64,000 bases of DNA from Amycolatopsis sp. WAC 01376. Lineage in GTDB: Bacteria > Actinomycetota > Actinomycetes > Mycobacteriales > Pseudonocardiaceae. The first letter of the stretch is position 1. The number at the start of each line of letters is the position of its first letter. Under the pieces are notes generated by a model, which worked only from the letters and a program-made list of their open reading frames with translations, was not told where the DNA came from and ran no database searches. Positions 14,854 to 23,598 of the stretch are shown here, one piece after another. The position numbers were made by a program, and so were the translations under genes. The stretch spans positions 1,510,571-1,574,570 of the forward strand of contig NZ_QHKL01000002.1 of the NCBI RefSeq assembly GCF_003947415.1. Direction: 5' to 3'.

Positions 14854-16248
14854 ATGTCAGCACAGACTTTTGACGTGATCGTGATCGGAGGCGGCCCCGT
14901 CGGCGAGGTCGCCGCCGAACGGGCAGCACGCGGCGGACTGCGGGTCGCGCTCGTCGAACACGAGCGCTTCGGCGGCGAATGTTCTTACTGGGCCTGCATT
15001 CCGAGCAAGGCGCTGCTACGGCCGGGGAACCTCCTCGCCGCCGCCAAGCGGGTCCCCGGCGTCCCGGTGGGCGATGCGGTCGACCCGGTCGAGGTGTTCG
15101 CGCGCCGGGACTGGTTCACCGGCAAGGGCGACGACACCGGACAGGTCAAGTGGGCCGAAGGCGTCGGGATCGTCCCGATCCGCGGGCACGGCCGGATCAC
15201 CGGTGAGCGGGAGGTCACCGTCGACGGCGGCGACGTGCTGACCGCGCGGCACGCCGTGATCGTCGCCACGGGCAGTGTCCCGCGGACGCCGTCGATCCCC
15301 GGGCTGGACACCGTTTCCCCGTGGGGTTCGCGAGAGGCGACTTCGGCGGAGAAGGTTCCGGGCCGTCTCGGCGTACTGGGCGGCGGTGTGGTCGGAGTCG
15401 AAATGGCGCAGGCCTTCGCCACCCTCGGCGCCGAAGTCCACCTGATCATCTCAGGGGCGCGTCCCTTGCCGCGGCTGCCGGAGTTCGCGGGTGACGCGGT
15501 CATCGCCGGACTCCGCGAAGCCGGGGTCACCGTGCACACCGGCTCCGGCATCGACTCCGTGTCCGCAGTGGACGGTGGCAAGCAATTGGCGTTGAAGGGC
15601 GGCGACCGGTTGGTCGTCGACGAACTCCTCGTCGCCACTGGCCGCCGCCCGGCGACCGACGGACTCGGCGTCGAGTCGATCGGGCTCGAAGCGGGCGCGC
15701 CGCTCGAGACGGACGACAACGGCCGTGTGTCCGCTGTGGACGGTGACTGGCTGTTCGCCGTCGGGGATGTCACCGGCCGGGCACCGCTGACCCATCAGGG
15801 CAAGTACGCGGCCAGGGCCGCCGGGGACTCCGTGGCCGCGCAGGCGGCGGGCAAGCCGGTCGATTCCGCGGCCTGGAGCGCGCACAGCGCCACGGCCGAT
15901 CACCACGCCATCCCGCAGGTCGTCTTCACCGACCCGGAGGTCGCTTCGGTCGGACTCGCCGGACCCGAGGAGGGCAAGCCGCACCGCGTCGTCGACATCG
16001 ACATCGCGGTCGCCGGTTCATCGCTGCACGCGGACGGTTACGCGGGCAAGGCGCGGATCGTCGTCGACACCGAACGCGGTGTCCTCCTCGGCGCGACCTT
16101 CGTCGGGCAGGACGTGTCCGAACTGCTGCACTCGGCGACCATCGCGATCGTCGGGGAGGTCCCGCTGTCGAGGCTGTGGCACGCGGTCCCGTCGTTCCCC
16201 ACGATCAGCGAGGTGTGGCTGCGCCTGCTGGAGGCATACGGGCTTTAG
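14854..16248 (+). CDS. Dihydrolipoamide-dehydrogenase-like flavoprotein
   Basis: A 464-residue class-I pyridine nucleotide-disulfide oxidoreductase. In order: FAD loop VIVIGGGPVGEVAAERAA, redox-active pair CSYWAC followed by IPSKALLRPG, NAD(P) loop LGVLGGGVVGVEMAQ, second FAD motif LFAVGDVTG, and C-terminal base motif HAVPSFPTISE. The SYWA between the cysteines differs from the GGTCLNVGC of true Lpd, so it may be a related quinone/disulfide reductase. No lipoyl-complex genes adjoin it (aceE is 16 kb away). ATG 14854 is the start nearest the FAD motif. The TAG stop coincides with the end of a MITE-like hairpin. Confidence 0.85.
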   Translation: MSAQTFDVIVIGGGPVGEVAAERAARGGLRVALVEHERFGGECSYWACIPSKALLRPGNLLAAAKRVPGVPVGDAVDPVEVFARRDWFTGKGDDTGQVKWAEGVGIVPIRGHGRITGEREVTVDGGDVLTARHAVIVATGSVPRTPSIPGLDTVSPWGSREATSAEKVPGRLGVLGGGVVGVEMAQAFATLGAEVHLIISGARPLPRLPEFAGDAVIAGLREAGVTVHTGSGIDSVSAVDGGKQLALKGGDRLVVDELLVATGRRPATDGLGVESIGLEAGAPLETDDNGRVSAVDGDWLFAVGDVTGRAPLTHQGKYAARAAGDSVAAQAAGKPVDSAAWSAHSATADHHAIPQVVFTDPEVASVGLAGPEEGKPHRVVDIDIAVAGSSLHADGYAGKARIVVDTERGVLLGATFVGQDVSELLHSATIAIVGEVPLSRLWHAVPSFPTISEVWLRLLEAYGL

Positions 16249-16412
16249 GCCGTGTCCGGTAAGTCATGTCCGCGGTCTTCGCGCCCAGGCGGTTCCTGAC
16301 GGCACGGGCGGATGCGGCCGAGTACGACCCGGTACGAGGGCGATCCGCTCGCACCGTCAGGAACCACCTGGATCACGAAGCCCATCGAACATGACTTACC
16401 GGACACGCCCTA
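16246..16412. mobile_element. MITE-like full-length imperfect palindrome
   Basis: A 157-base core (16251-16407) has perfect 19-base terminal inverted repeats CGTGTCCGGTAAGTCATGT. The two halves remain complementary to near the centre (GGTTCCTGACGG with its partner is also perfect). No open frame is credible. Both ends abut TAG: left TTAG (16245-16248) is the flavoprotein stop and right CTAG (16409-16412) is the stop of the opposite gene. This fits insertion of a nonautonomous element, perhaps IS5-like, into a CTAG/TTAG site formed by two overlapping convergent stop codons, with TAG or TA duplicated. Confidence 0.65.
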
Positions 16413-17861
16413 GCCGTTCACCGGCAGTTCGAGCGCGGCCTTCGCGCCGCGGACCAGGCCGGGATCGTCCGCAGTGGACGGTCCCGGCACCCACACCACC
16501 TGGACCAGCCGGACCGATTTCCCGTCAAGGCTGCTCTGGTATGCGGCGCCCTCGAACACCGGGACGTCGCCCTGCCACTGGTTGGTCTCGGTGGCGAGGT
16601 CGAGGATGCCGCCACCGCCGGGGGTGTCGGCGGCGGCCTTGAACGCGGTCGCCTGCTCGGTGTTCGGGAATTCCACGACGGCGATCGTCACCGCGGCGGC
16701 CCGGCCGTCGATGGAACTGGCGAAACTGGCCCGTTTCACCCCCGCGCAACTCGTCTGCTGAAGGCTCGACTGGACGTCGCCGTACGCGTGCGACGCGCAT
16801 TTCTGATCCGCGGCCGACGCCCGCGAGGTGAACTGGATGTTCTCCACCGCGCTGCTGCTCGGCGGCGGAGGGCTGGTGGCCGGGGTCGGCGGCGGGGGAG
16901 TCTGCGTGGACGCCGTGTCGTCACCGCCGGAGGCCACGCTGATGGCCGCGACCAGCAGCACGATGAGCAGGCCGATAGCGGCGACCGGAAGCCACTTCAC
17001 CGTCTTGGACTGGTGCGACTTCTTCGAGGACGGCTCAGTGGGAGCCGCCGCCGGTGGCGGGGTTTGCCGAGCCGGAGGAGCGGGCTTCGCGGCGACGGCC
17101 TGCTGAACAGGCTGAACGGGCGGGGCGGCCTGCACGGGCTTGATGGGGGGAACGGCCGGTTTCGCCGGTCTTTTCGCCTTCCCCGGATGCTGCACCGGAA
17201 CGGTCGGGGCGATGGCGACGAGCGGGTTCTCGCGGATCACCGTCGGCTCGTCGTCGGAGTAGGCGCTGAACCCCTCGCCGAGCAACATCTCCTCGGGCAT
17301 CGGCGGCGCGTCCGGGGCGAGCGCGGCGATCAGCTCCCGCGCCTGCTGGACCGAGCGGGGACGGGGCGCGGTGGCCAGCGAGACCGTCGCGGCGAGCATC
17401 GTCGTCGCCGTCGGGTACAGGACGCGGACCGAGCCGGCGAGATCCGCGGCGGGTTGGTCGACCGTCTCCACATAGGGGCCGACGGCGATGATCGTGCCGA
17501 TCGGCCCGGCGCCGGGGGCGACGTCCGCGATCTTGTGGGTGCACGCGGCGGACAGCGAGAGCGCGTCCGTGGCCGGGTTGATCGAGGTGTCGCCGTGGAC
17601 CAGCGGCCAGCCGTCGGCCTTCCACGGTCCGCCGAGCGGGGCTTCGAGTTTCAACGCCGGGTCCGGCAGGTCGACGCCGATGACGATGAGGATGCCCTTC
17701 GGCATGACGACGACGGCCTCCACGGGCCGCCCGTCGACCGGGCTGGCGCCGACGAGGGCGACCCCGCCGACGACGTTGCTGCCCCGGCCGAGTGAAGCCA
17801 GCGCGGCGCGGACGTCCTCGGCCACCCGGGACGGCTGTTGAGCGAGGCGAACGAGTCGCAC
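16410..17861 (-). CDS. Single-pass membrane protein, Pro-rich linker
   Basis: A 483-residue protein of unknown function. The cytoplasmic N-terminal ~200 residues form a folded domain (NVVGGVALVGASPV, MPKGILIVIGVDLP). A Pro/Ala-rich linker and one membrane helix (about 296-318) follow, then a Ser/Pro linker and a ~130-residue extracytoplasmic domain with two cysteines (KCASHAYG and TSCAGV) that may pair. GTG 17861 is preceded by GGGGAGGGG. The topology resembles actinobacterial envelope or secretion accessory proteins. The stop is at the edge of the MITE-like element. Confidence 0.7.
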   Translation of the reverse strand: MRLVRLAQQPSRVAEDVRAALASLGRGSNVVGGVALVGASPVDGRPVEAVVVMPKGILIVIGVDLPDPALKLEAPLGGPWKADGWPLVHGDTSINPATDALSLSAACTHKIADVAPGAGPIGTIIAVGPYVETVDQPAADLAGSVRVLYPTATTMLAATVSLATAPRPRSVQQARELIAALAPDAPPMPEEMLLGEGFSAYSDDEPTVIRENPLVAIAPTVPVQHPGKAKRPAKPAVPPIKPVQAAPPVQPVQQAVAAKPAPPARQTPPPAAAPTEPSSKKSHQSKTVKWLPVAAIGLLIVLLVAAISVASGGDDTASTQTPPPPTPATSPPPPSSSAVENIQFTSRASAADQKCASHAYGDVQSSLQQTSCAGVKRASFASSIDGRAAAVTIAVVEFPNTEQATAFKAAADTPGGGGILDLATETNQWQGDVPVFEGAAYQSSLDGKSVRLVQVVWVPGPSTADDPGLVRGAKAALELPVNG

Positions 17862-18054
17862 CGAACCCCTCCCCATCTCGTCGGTCTCGCTGCACAAACT
17901 AGCGCCTCCATCCGGAGCAACGGGAAGACACGTCGCAGGTGGGCGCGGTGATGTTGCTCCGAAAAGTTGTAATGCGCGTGAGCACCGTCACCCGTCCGGG
18001 TGGTACTCGTTGGTAGGTGACAGTTCCTTGCCCCCTGTCACCAGGAGAAACGCA

Positions 18055-19527
18055 ATGGCCGTATCTCGTCCTTGGCGTCGACGCGCAGCGCTCGTGGTCG
18101 CCCTGCTAGCGGTCCCGGCCGCGGGGATGGTCCCCGCGCAGGCCGCGGGACCGCTCGCCCCCGTCGCCCCCGGACTGTCCCGCCTGCTCTCCGCCGTCAC
18201 CGGCGCCACGGGGGTGACCGCGCTCGTGCACGCCGGCGACGTCGCCACCGCCGAACGCGCGACCCGCTCGGCCGGACTCACGAAGATCACCTCGTTCGGG
18301 AAGATCGGCGTCGTCGCCGTCCGGGGCACCGCCGACCAGGTGCGCGCGGTGCGCAAAGCCGCCGGGGTCACCTACGTCGAAGGCAACGAGAAGCTCAAGG
18401 CGCACGGCAGCCCCGGCACCACGGCGACGCGGAGCCTCCAGACGCAGGCGCAGCTCAAGGACGCCGGCGGTGCTCCCGTGGACGGCAGGGGCGTCTCCGT
18501 CGCGATCATCGACACCGGCGTCGACCCGACCCATCCGGCGTTCAAGGGCGCCGACGGCAAGACACGGGTGGTGCGCAACCTCAAGAGTCTCTGTCTCGAC
18601 GGCACGGCGACGAACTGCATCGTCGACGTCCCGACCTCCGTCGACACCGACACCCTCGCCCTTGGCGGGCACGGCACGCACGTCACCGGCATCGCCGCCG
18701 GGAACCAGCTGACGCTGACCGACGGCACCAAGGTCGGCGGCTCGGCGCCGGGTTCGAAGATCGTCTCGGTCTCGACCGGGGCGGCGTTGCTCGTGCTCGG
18801 CACGGACGCGGCGCTGAACTGGGTGCTGGAGAACCACAAGGCACCCTGCGGTGCGGGTGTCGCGGCGTCGGTCTGCCCGCCGATCAAGGTGACCAACAAC
18901 TCCTACGGTCCCAGCGGCGGCGGCACCTTCGACCCGAACTCGGCGACCGTGAAGCTGCAACGCGCGCTCGCCGCGGAAGGCGTCGTCACGGTGTGGGCGA
19001 ACGGGAACGACGGCGGTGACGGTTCGGCGAACCTCTCCAATCCGCCGGGGCAGGACCAGACGCCGGGCGTGCTTTCCGCGGCGTCGTTCAACGACCAGGG
19101 GACCGGCACCCGCGACGGCACGGTGTCCGACTTCTCCTCGCGCGGTCTCAAGACCGCCCAGGCGAGCTGGCCCGACGTCTCCGCGCCGGGGGAGAACATC
19201 CTCTCGTCCTGCCGTCCCACGCAGCCGATCTGCACGCAGGGCCTGCAACCCAAGAACGGCCCTGGACTCCTGGACCTCGCCACCTACAACGTGATCAGCG
19301 GGACTTCGATGGCGGCGCCGCAGATCGCCGGCATCGTCGCGCAGCTGTTCCAGGTCGCGCCGTCCGCGACCCCGGGTGACATCGAGGCCGCGATCAAGGG
19401 CACGGCGTACAAGTTCGCCAACGGCTCGCCGTACGTGGCGGCCGGGCCGTACACGTCGAGCTTCGACAAGGGCACCGGCCTGGTGGACACCTTCGCCGCG
19501 GCGAAGTCCCTGGGCGCCCAGGGTTAA
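18055..19527 (+). CDS. Secreted subtilisin-like serine protease (S8)
   Basis: A 490-residue preproenzyme. A signal peptide covers about residues 1-31 (RPWRRR, hydrophobic core, AQAAG), an inhibitor-I9-like propeptide about 45-115, then the catalytic domain. The triad is Asp153 (IIDTGVDPTHP), His206 (GGHGTHVTGIAAG) and Ser418 (SGTSMAAPQIAG), with an oxyanion Asn in WANGND. Paired cysteines (LCLDGTATNC and further pairs) suggest extracellular disulfides. ATG 18055 follows AGGAG. It is monocistronic, with hairpins directly after the stop. Confidence 0.94.
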   Translation: MAVSRPWRRRAALVVALLAVPAAGMVPAQAAGPLAPVAPGLSRLLSAVTGATGVTALVHAGDVATAERATRSAGLTKITSFGKIGVVAVRGTADQVRAVRKAAGVTYVEGNEKLKAHGSPGTTATRSLQTQAQLKDAGGAPVDGRGVSVAIIDTGVDPTHPAFKGADGKTRVVRNLKSLCLDGTATNCIVDVPTSVDTDTLALGGHGTHVTGIAAGNQLTLTDGTKVGGSAPGSKIVSVSTGAALLVLGTDAALNWVLENHKAPCGAGVAASVCPPIKVTNNSYGPSGGGTFDPNSATVKLQRALAAEGVVTVWANGNDGGDGSANLSNPPGQDQTPGVLSAASFNDQGTGTRDGTVSDFSSRGLKTAQASWPDVSAPGENILSSCRPTQPICTQGLQPKNGPGLLDLATYNVISGTSMAAPQIAGIVAQLFQVAPSATPGDIEAAIKGTAYKFANGSPYVAAGPYTSSFDKGTGLVDTFAAAKSLGAQG

Positions 19528-19530
19528 CCC

Positions 19531-19579
19531 GCGTGAAGGTCCCCTTCACGCGGCTGAGCCCAGTGAAGGGGGCCTTCAC
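19531..19579. terminator. Tandem short hairpins after protease
   Basis: GCGTGAAGG/CCTTCACGC (19531-19551) and GTGAAGG/CCTTCAC (19563-19579) follow the protease stop by four bases. They share the core of the larger palindromes in this window and likely end the protease message. Confidence 0.6.
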
Positions 19580-19750
19580 GTGAGTCACGCGTCCCAATCA
19601 GGTGCGACTTATGGTGTTCATGTGGCCAAACAGCACAGTTGGGGTGCACAATGTGCTCACGCGTACCGGGAGGCGGCACGAGCCACCTGACCAGCGCAGC
19701 TCGCGAGGTCGTAGGGGAAGACGCCCCTCGTCGAGTAGCGGAGGTCAGCA

Positions 19751-20254
19751 GTGAGCACCCGTGGCAACACCCGTGGCGTGGTGTACGTCCACTCGTCGCC
19801 GTCTGCGGTGTGTCCGCACGTCGAGTGGGCTATTTCGGGCACCCTGGGTGCCCGAGTCGAGTTGAAGTGGACGGCGCAGCCCGCCAGTCCAGGACAGCTC
19901 CGCGCCGAATGTGGTTGGCGTGCGCCTTCGGGCACCGGCGGAAAGCTGGCGTCCGCGCTCAAGGCGTGGCCGATGATCAGGTTCGAAGTCACCGAAGAGC
20001 CCAGTGCGGGGGTCGACGGCGAGAGGTTCTGTTTCGCCCCGGGTCTCGGCCTGTGGCACGGCAGGACCAGTGCCAACGGCGACATCGTCGTGGGTGAGGA
20101 CCAGTTGCGCGCTCTCGTGAGCAAGGTCCGCACCGGCGAATCGTTGGCGCACAAGCTCGACGAGCTCCTCGCCGCCAACTGGGACGAAGCGCTCGAACCG
20201 TACCGGCACGCCGGCGACGGTGCCCCGGTCACCTGGCTGCACCAAGTCGGGTAG
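19751..20254 (+). CDS. DUF3145 family protein
   Basis: A 167-residue protein I recognise as DUF3145, a conserved actinobacterial family of unknown function. It starts at a GTG with GGAGG seven bases upstream. Visible conserved segments are VYVHSSPSAVCPHVEWAI near the N-terminus, ELKWTAQPASPG, RFEVTEEPSAG and the C-terminal LDELLAANWDEALEPYRH. No catalytic motif is evident. Confidence 0.88.
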   Translation: MSTRGNTRGVVYVHSSPSAVCPHVEWAISGTLGARVELKWTAQPASPGQLRAECGWRAPSGTGGKLASALKAWPMIRFEVTEEPSAGVDGERFCFAPGLGLWHGRTSANGDIVVGEDQLRALVSKVRTGESLAHKLDELLAANWDEALEPYRHAGDGAPVTWLHQVG

Positions 20255-20296
20255 ACGCCGGTGAAGACGGAAGAGGCGGGCGGCTAACCTTTCAGG

Positions 20297-20890
20297 GTGA
20301 CCGCCCAGCCTCGCCCCTTCTCTCGCCAGCGGTGGCTGATCCCCGTCATCGTGGTCGTGGTCTCCCTGACCGTTGGCATCGGGCTGCTGGCACGCGATCT
20401 CTACCTGCGCCCGGAAGCCGCGCCCACCGAACCGGTCGTCAGCGACTCGCCGACGTCGGTCGCCCCGGAGGAGCAGCCTGGCTCGCCGGCCGTCGAGGTG
20501 ACTCCCGACGTTTTCGCGCATCCGCAGTACCAAAGCGTCCGGCAGGTGCTGCAGGGATATTTCGACTCCATCAACGAACGCGACTATCCGAAGTGGACTT
20601 CGGTGGTCACCCGCGAACGGGCGAAGACCAAGACCGCGGCGGAGTGGAAGAAGGACTATCAGTCCACTCGGGACGGCAGCATCCTCGTTTACCGCATCGA
20701 GCCGGGCGCGCCGAACACGCTCCGGGTACTCGTCGCCTTCACCAGTACGCAGGACGTCGAGGACGCTCCGGTGTACCTGCCGGAGGCGTGCATCCGCTGG
20801 CGGCTGGTGCTGCCGCTGCGGCTGGAGAGCGGGTCGTGGCGCGTCGACACCACCGAAGGCGGAACCAACCCCGAACACGAAAGATGCTGA
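20297..20890 (+). CDS. Membrane-anchored protein, NTF2-like domain
   Basis: A 197-residue protein. One N-terminal membrane helix (about 13-32) is followed by a Pro/Glu linker and a domain (about 75-195) with the helix-and-sheet pattern of NTF2-like lipoproteins (VLQGYFDSINERDYPKWTSVVT). Two cysteines near the end could pair. No function can be assigned. It starts at a GTG, 42 bases after DUF3145 and 65 bases before CtpE, so it may share a transcript with either. Confidence 0.65.
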   Translation: MTAQPRPFSRQRWLIPVIVVVVSLTVGIGLLARDLYLRPEAAPTEPVVSDSPTSVAPEEQPGSPAVEVTPDVFAHPQYQSVRQVLQGYFDSINERDYPKWTSVVTRERAKTKTAAEWKKDYQSTRDGSILVYRIEPGAPNTLRVLVAFTSTQDVEDAPVYLPEACIRWRLVLPLRLESGSWRVDTTEGGTNPEHERC

Positions 20891-20955
20891 AGTAAGGGGT
20901 GACATGGTCCCGCAGGCTGACGCGGGCGGGGACCGGGCGGAATAGAGTCGCGGGC

Positions 20956-23316
20956 ATGGCAATAGATCAGCCGGCCCTGCTGACCGACGCCTCGAGGGGG
21001 CTCACCAGCGAAGAGGTCGCCCGGCGGGTGGCCGCGGGCCAGACCAACGTCGTCTCGACGAAGACCAGCCGGACCACCGGCGAGATCATCCGCGCGAACG
21101 TCTTCACCCGGATCAACGCGATCTACGGCGTGCTGTTCGTGCTCATCCTGTCGACGGGGTACTTCATCGACGGGTTGTTCGGCGGGTTGATCATCGTCAA
21201 CAGCGCGGTCGGCATCATCCAGGAACTCCGGGCGAAACGGACCTTGGAGCGGCTCGCCATCGTCGGGCAGGCGAAGCCGACGGTCCGCCGTGACGGGCAG
21301 AGCGCCGAGATCGCCCCGGAAGACGTCGTGCTCGGCGACCTCGTCGAACTGGGACCCGGCGACAAGATCGTCGTCGACGGCCCGACGCTGACGGCCGACG
21401 CGCTGGAGGTCGACGAGTCGCTGCTGACCGGTGAATCCGATCCGGTGGTCAAACAGCCCGGCGACAAGGTGCTGTCCGGCAGCTTCGTCGTCGCGGGCAG
21501 CGGCACCTACCGCGCGGACGTCATCGGCGACGAGTCCTACGCGGCGAAACTGGCCGCGGAGGCCAGCAAGTTCACCCTGGTGAAGTCGGAACTGCGGCAG
21601 GGCATCGACAAGATCCTCAAGTTCATCACGTACCTGCTCGTCCCGGCGGGCGCGCTGACCATCTACAACCAGCTCGCGGGCGACCAGGCGTGGCCGGACG
21701 CGCTGCGCGGCATGGTCGCGGCGCTCGTGCCGATGGTGCCCGAAGGACTGGTGCTGATGACCAGCGTCGCGCTGGCGGTCGGCGTCATCCGGCTCGGCAA
21801 GCGCCAGTGCCTGGTGCAGGAACTCCCGGCGATCGAGGGCCTCGCCAGGGTCGACGTGGTGTGCGCGGACAAGACCGGCACGCTCACCGAGAACGCGATG
21901 CGGCTTTCCGAGGTCCGGGAGATCACGCCGGGCCATCCGGTGGACGCCGCGCTGGCCGCGCTCGCCGCCGCCGATCCCCGGCCGAACGCGAGCCTGCAGG
22001 CGATCGCGGAGGCGCACCGGACCGATCCGGGCTGGCGGGTTTCCACGACAATGCCGTTCTCCTCCGCGCGCAAGTGGAGCGGCGCGTCGTTCAACGGCGA
22101 CGGCGACTGGGTGCTCGGCGCGGCCGACGTCCTGCTGCCGGAGGGGGAGCACCGGGCGGAGGCCGAGAAGATCGGTTCTCGCGGCCTGCGTGTCCTGTTG
22201 CTGGGCCGTGCGGAGCGCGCCGTCGACGCTGCTGAGGGACCCGGAGACATCGAACCGGTCGCGCTCGTGGTGCTGGAGCAGAAGGTCCGCCCGGACGCCA
22301 AGGACACTCTGGACTTCTTCGCGCACCAGGACGTCGCGGTCAAGGTCATCTCCGGCGACAACGCCATTTCGGTGGGCGCCGTCGCGGGCACCCTGGACCT
22401 GCCGGGGGCGGACAAACCCGTCGACGCGCGAAAGCTCCCGGACGACGCCGAAAAGCTGGCCGACACCCTGGAGGAACGCGCCGTCTTCGGCCGTGTGACC
22501 CCGTTGCAGAAACGCGCGATGGTCGGTGCCCTGCAGTCGAAGGGCCACACCGTCGCGATGACCGGCGACGGCGTCAACGACGTCCTCGCGCTGAAGGACG
22601 CGGACATCGGTGTCGCGATGGGTGCAGGCAGCCCCGCCACCCGCGCGGTCGCGCAGATCGTGCTCCTGGACGACAAGTTCGCCACCCTGCCGCACGTCGT
22701 CGCCGAGGGGCGGCGCGTGATCGGCAACATCGAGCGCGTCTCGAACCTGTTCCTCACCAAGACGGTGTACTCGGTGCTGCTGGCGCTGATGGTCGGCATC
22801 GCGCAGGTGCCGTTCCCGTTCCTGCCGCGGCACATCACCATCACCGCGTGGTTCACGATCGGCCTGCCCGCCTTCGTGCTTTCGCTGGCGCCGAACAACG
22901 AACGCGCCCGCAGCGGCTTCGTCGGCAGGGTGATGCGGATGGCCGTCCCGGCCGGGCTGGTCATCGCCACCGCGACCTTCGTGAGCTACCTGCTGGTGTA
23001 CAAGGGATCCGGACAGTCCGAACTGGACAAGATCCAGGCGGGGACGACCGCGCTGATCACCCTCATCACGATCGCGCTGTGGGTGCTCGGGATCGTCGCC
23101 CGGCCGTACCGGTGGTGGAAGATCCTGCTGATCGGCGGGATGGTCGTGCTGACGCTCGCGTTGTTCCTGATCCCGTTCACGCAGAAGTTCTTCGCGCTGG
23201 ACCCGAGCGTGAGCGCGTACACGCTGTCGGCGTTCGCCTGTGCCGGGGTGGGGATCGTGCTGGTGGAAGCGGCCTGGTGGATCGGGAGGCATCTGGTCAA
23301 GCGCTCAGAGGCCTGA
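20956..23316 (+). CDS. ctpE: P-type cation ATPase, CtpE-like
   Basis: A 786-residue P-type ATPase. The actuator motif LLTGESDPV lies near residue 157, the membrane ion-site segment MVPEGLVLM near 262, the phosphorylation site Asp305 in DKTGTLTEN, and the hinge [21 protein letters not shown] near 537, with about ten membrane helices. The closest recognised relative is mycobacterial CtpE, reported to import Ca2+ into the cell. There is no N-terminal metal-binding domain. ATG 20956 is the start nearest to the actuator. It ends in a region with three tandem perfect palindromes. Confidence 0.92.
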   Translation: MAIDQPALLTDASRGLTSEEVARRVAAGQTNVVSTKTSRTTGEIIRANVFTRINAIYGVLFVLILSTGYFIDGLFGGLIIVNSAVGIIQELRAKRTLERLAIVGQAKPTVRRDGQSAEIAPEDVVLGDLVELGPGDKIVVDGPTLTADALEVDESLLTGESDPVVKQPGDKVLSGSFVVAGSGTYRADVIGDESYAAKLAAEASKFTLVKSELRQGIDKILKFITYLLVPAGALTIYNQLAGDQAWPDALRGMVAALVPMVPEGLVLMTSVALAVGVIRLGKRQCLVQELPAIEGLARVDVVCADKTGTLTENAMRLSEVREITPGHPVDAALAALAAADPRPNASLQAIAEAHRTDPGWRVSTTMPFSSARKWSGASFNGDGDWVLGAADVLLPEGEHRAEAEKIGSRGLRVLLLGRAERAVDAAEGPGDIEPVALVVLEQKVRPDAKDTLDFFAHQDVAVKVISGDNAISVGAVAGTLDLPGADKPVDARKLPDDAEKLADTLEERAVFGRVTPLQKRAMVGALQSKGHTVAMTGDGVNDVLALKDADIGVAMGAGSPATRAVAQIVLLDDKFATLPHVVAEGRRVIGNIERVSNLFLTKTVYSVLLALMVGIAQVPFPFLPRHITITAWFTIGLPAFVLSLAPNNERARSGFVGRVMRMAVPAGLVIATATFVSYLLVYKGSGQSELDKIQAGTTALITLITIALWVLGIVARPYRWWKILLIGGMVVLTLALFLIPFTQKFFALDPSVSAYTLSAFACAGVGIVLVEAAWWIGRHLVKRSEA

Positions 23317-23341
23317 GGGTCCCTGTGACACACCCGGCGAA

Positions 23342-23396
23342 TGCTATGAACGGTCCGTTACTTGCAAAATTTGCAAGTAACGGACCGTTCATAGCA
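23342..23396. repeat. Perfect palindrome 1 of 3 (27-bp arms)
   Basis: Bases 23342-23368 pair perfectly with 23370-23396 around one base. Core GAACGGTCCGTT and centre TTGCAAAATTTGCAA. It is the first of three such elements in the convergent gap after ctpE; its centre is shared with the second. Confidence 0.8.
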
Positions 23397-23438
23397 ACCG
23401 GAGGCGGCGACCCCGCGACCGCGCGACCCGGCCTGGCT

Positions 23439-23495
23439 CTGCAATGAAGGGGCCTTTCATAGCAAAATTTGCTATGAAAGGCCCCTTCATTGCAG
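23439..23495. repeat. Perfect palindrome 2 of 3 (28-bp arms)
   Basis: Bases 23439-23466 pair with 23468-23495 around a single A. Core AATGAAGGGGCCTTTCA, centre GCAAAATTTGC. It shares TATAGCAAAATTTGC-type centre bases with palindrome 1, implying a common origin. Confidence 0.8.
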
Positions 23496-23528
23496 CTTTG
23501 ACCCTCGCCCACCGCTCAGCCACGCCCG

Positions 23529-23587
23529 AAGTACGTGAAGGCCCCCTTCACTGCGCTAGACGCAGTGAAGGGGGCCTTCACGTACTT
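23529..23587. terminator. Perfect palindrome 3 of 3 (27-bp arms)
   Basis: Bases 23529-23555 pair perfectly with 23561-23587 around a five-base loop. Core GTGAAGGCCCCCTTCAC. It ends 11 bases before the fabF stop and can act as terminator for both ctpE and the fab operon. Confidence 0.75.
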
Positions 23588-23598
23588 GCGAGCGACCG

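Noticed and set aside
20689..23292. An 867-codon frame antisense to ctpE
   Set aside because: Same reason: the P-type ATPase motifs are on the plus strand and this frame is Arg/Gln/Asp-rich without domains.
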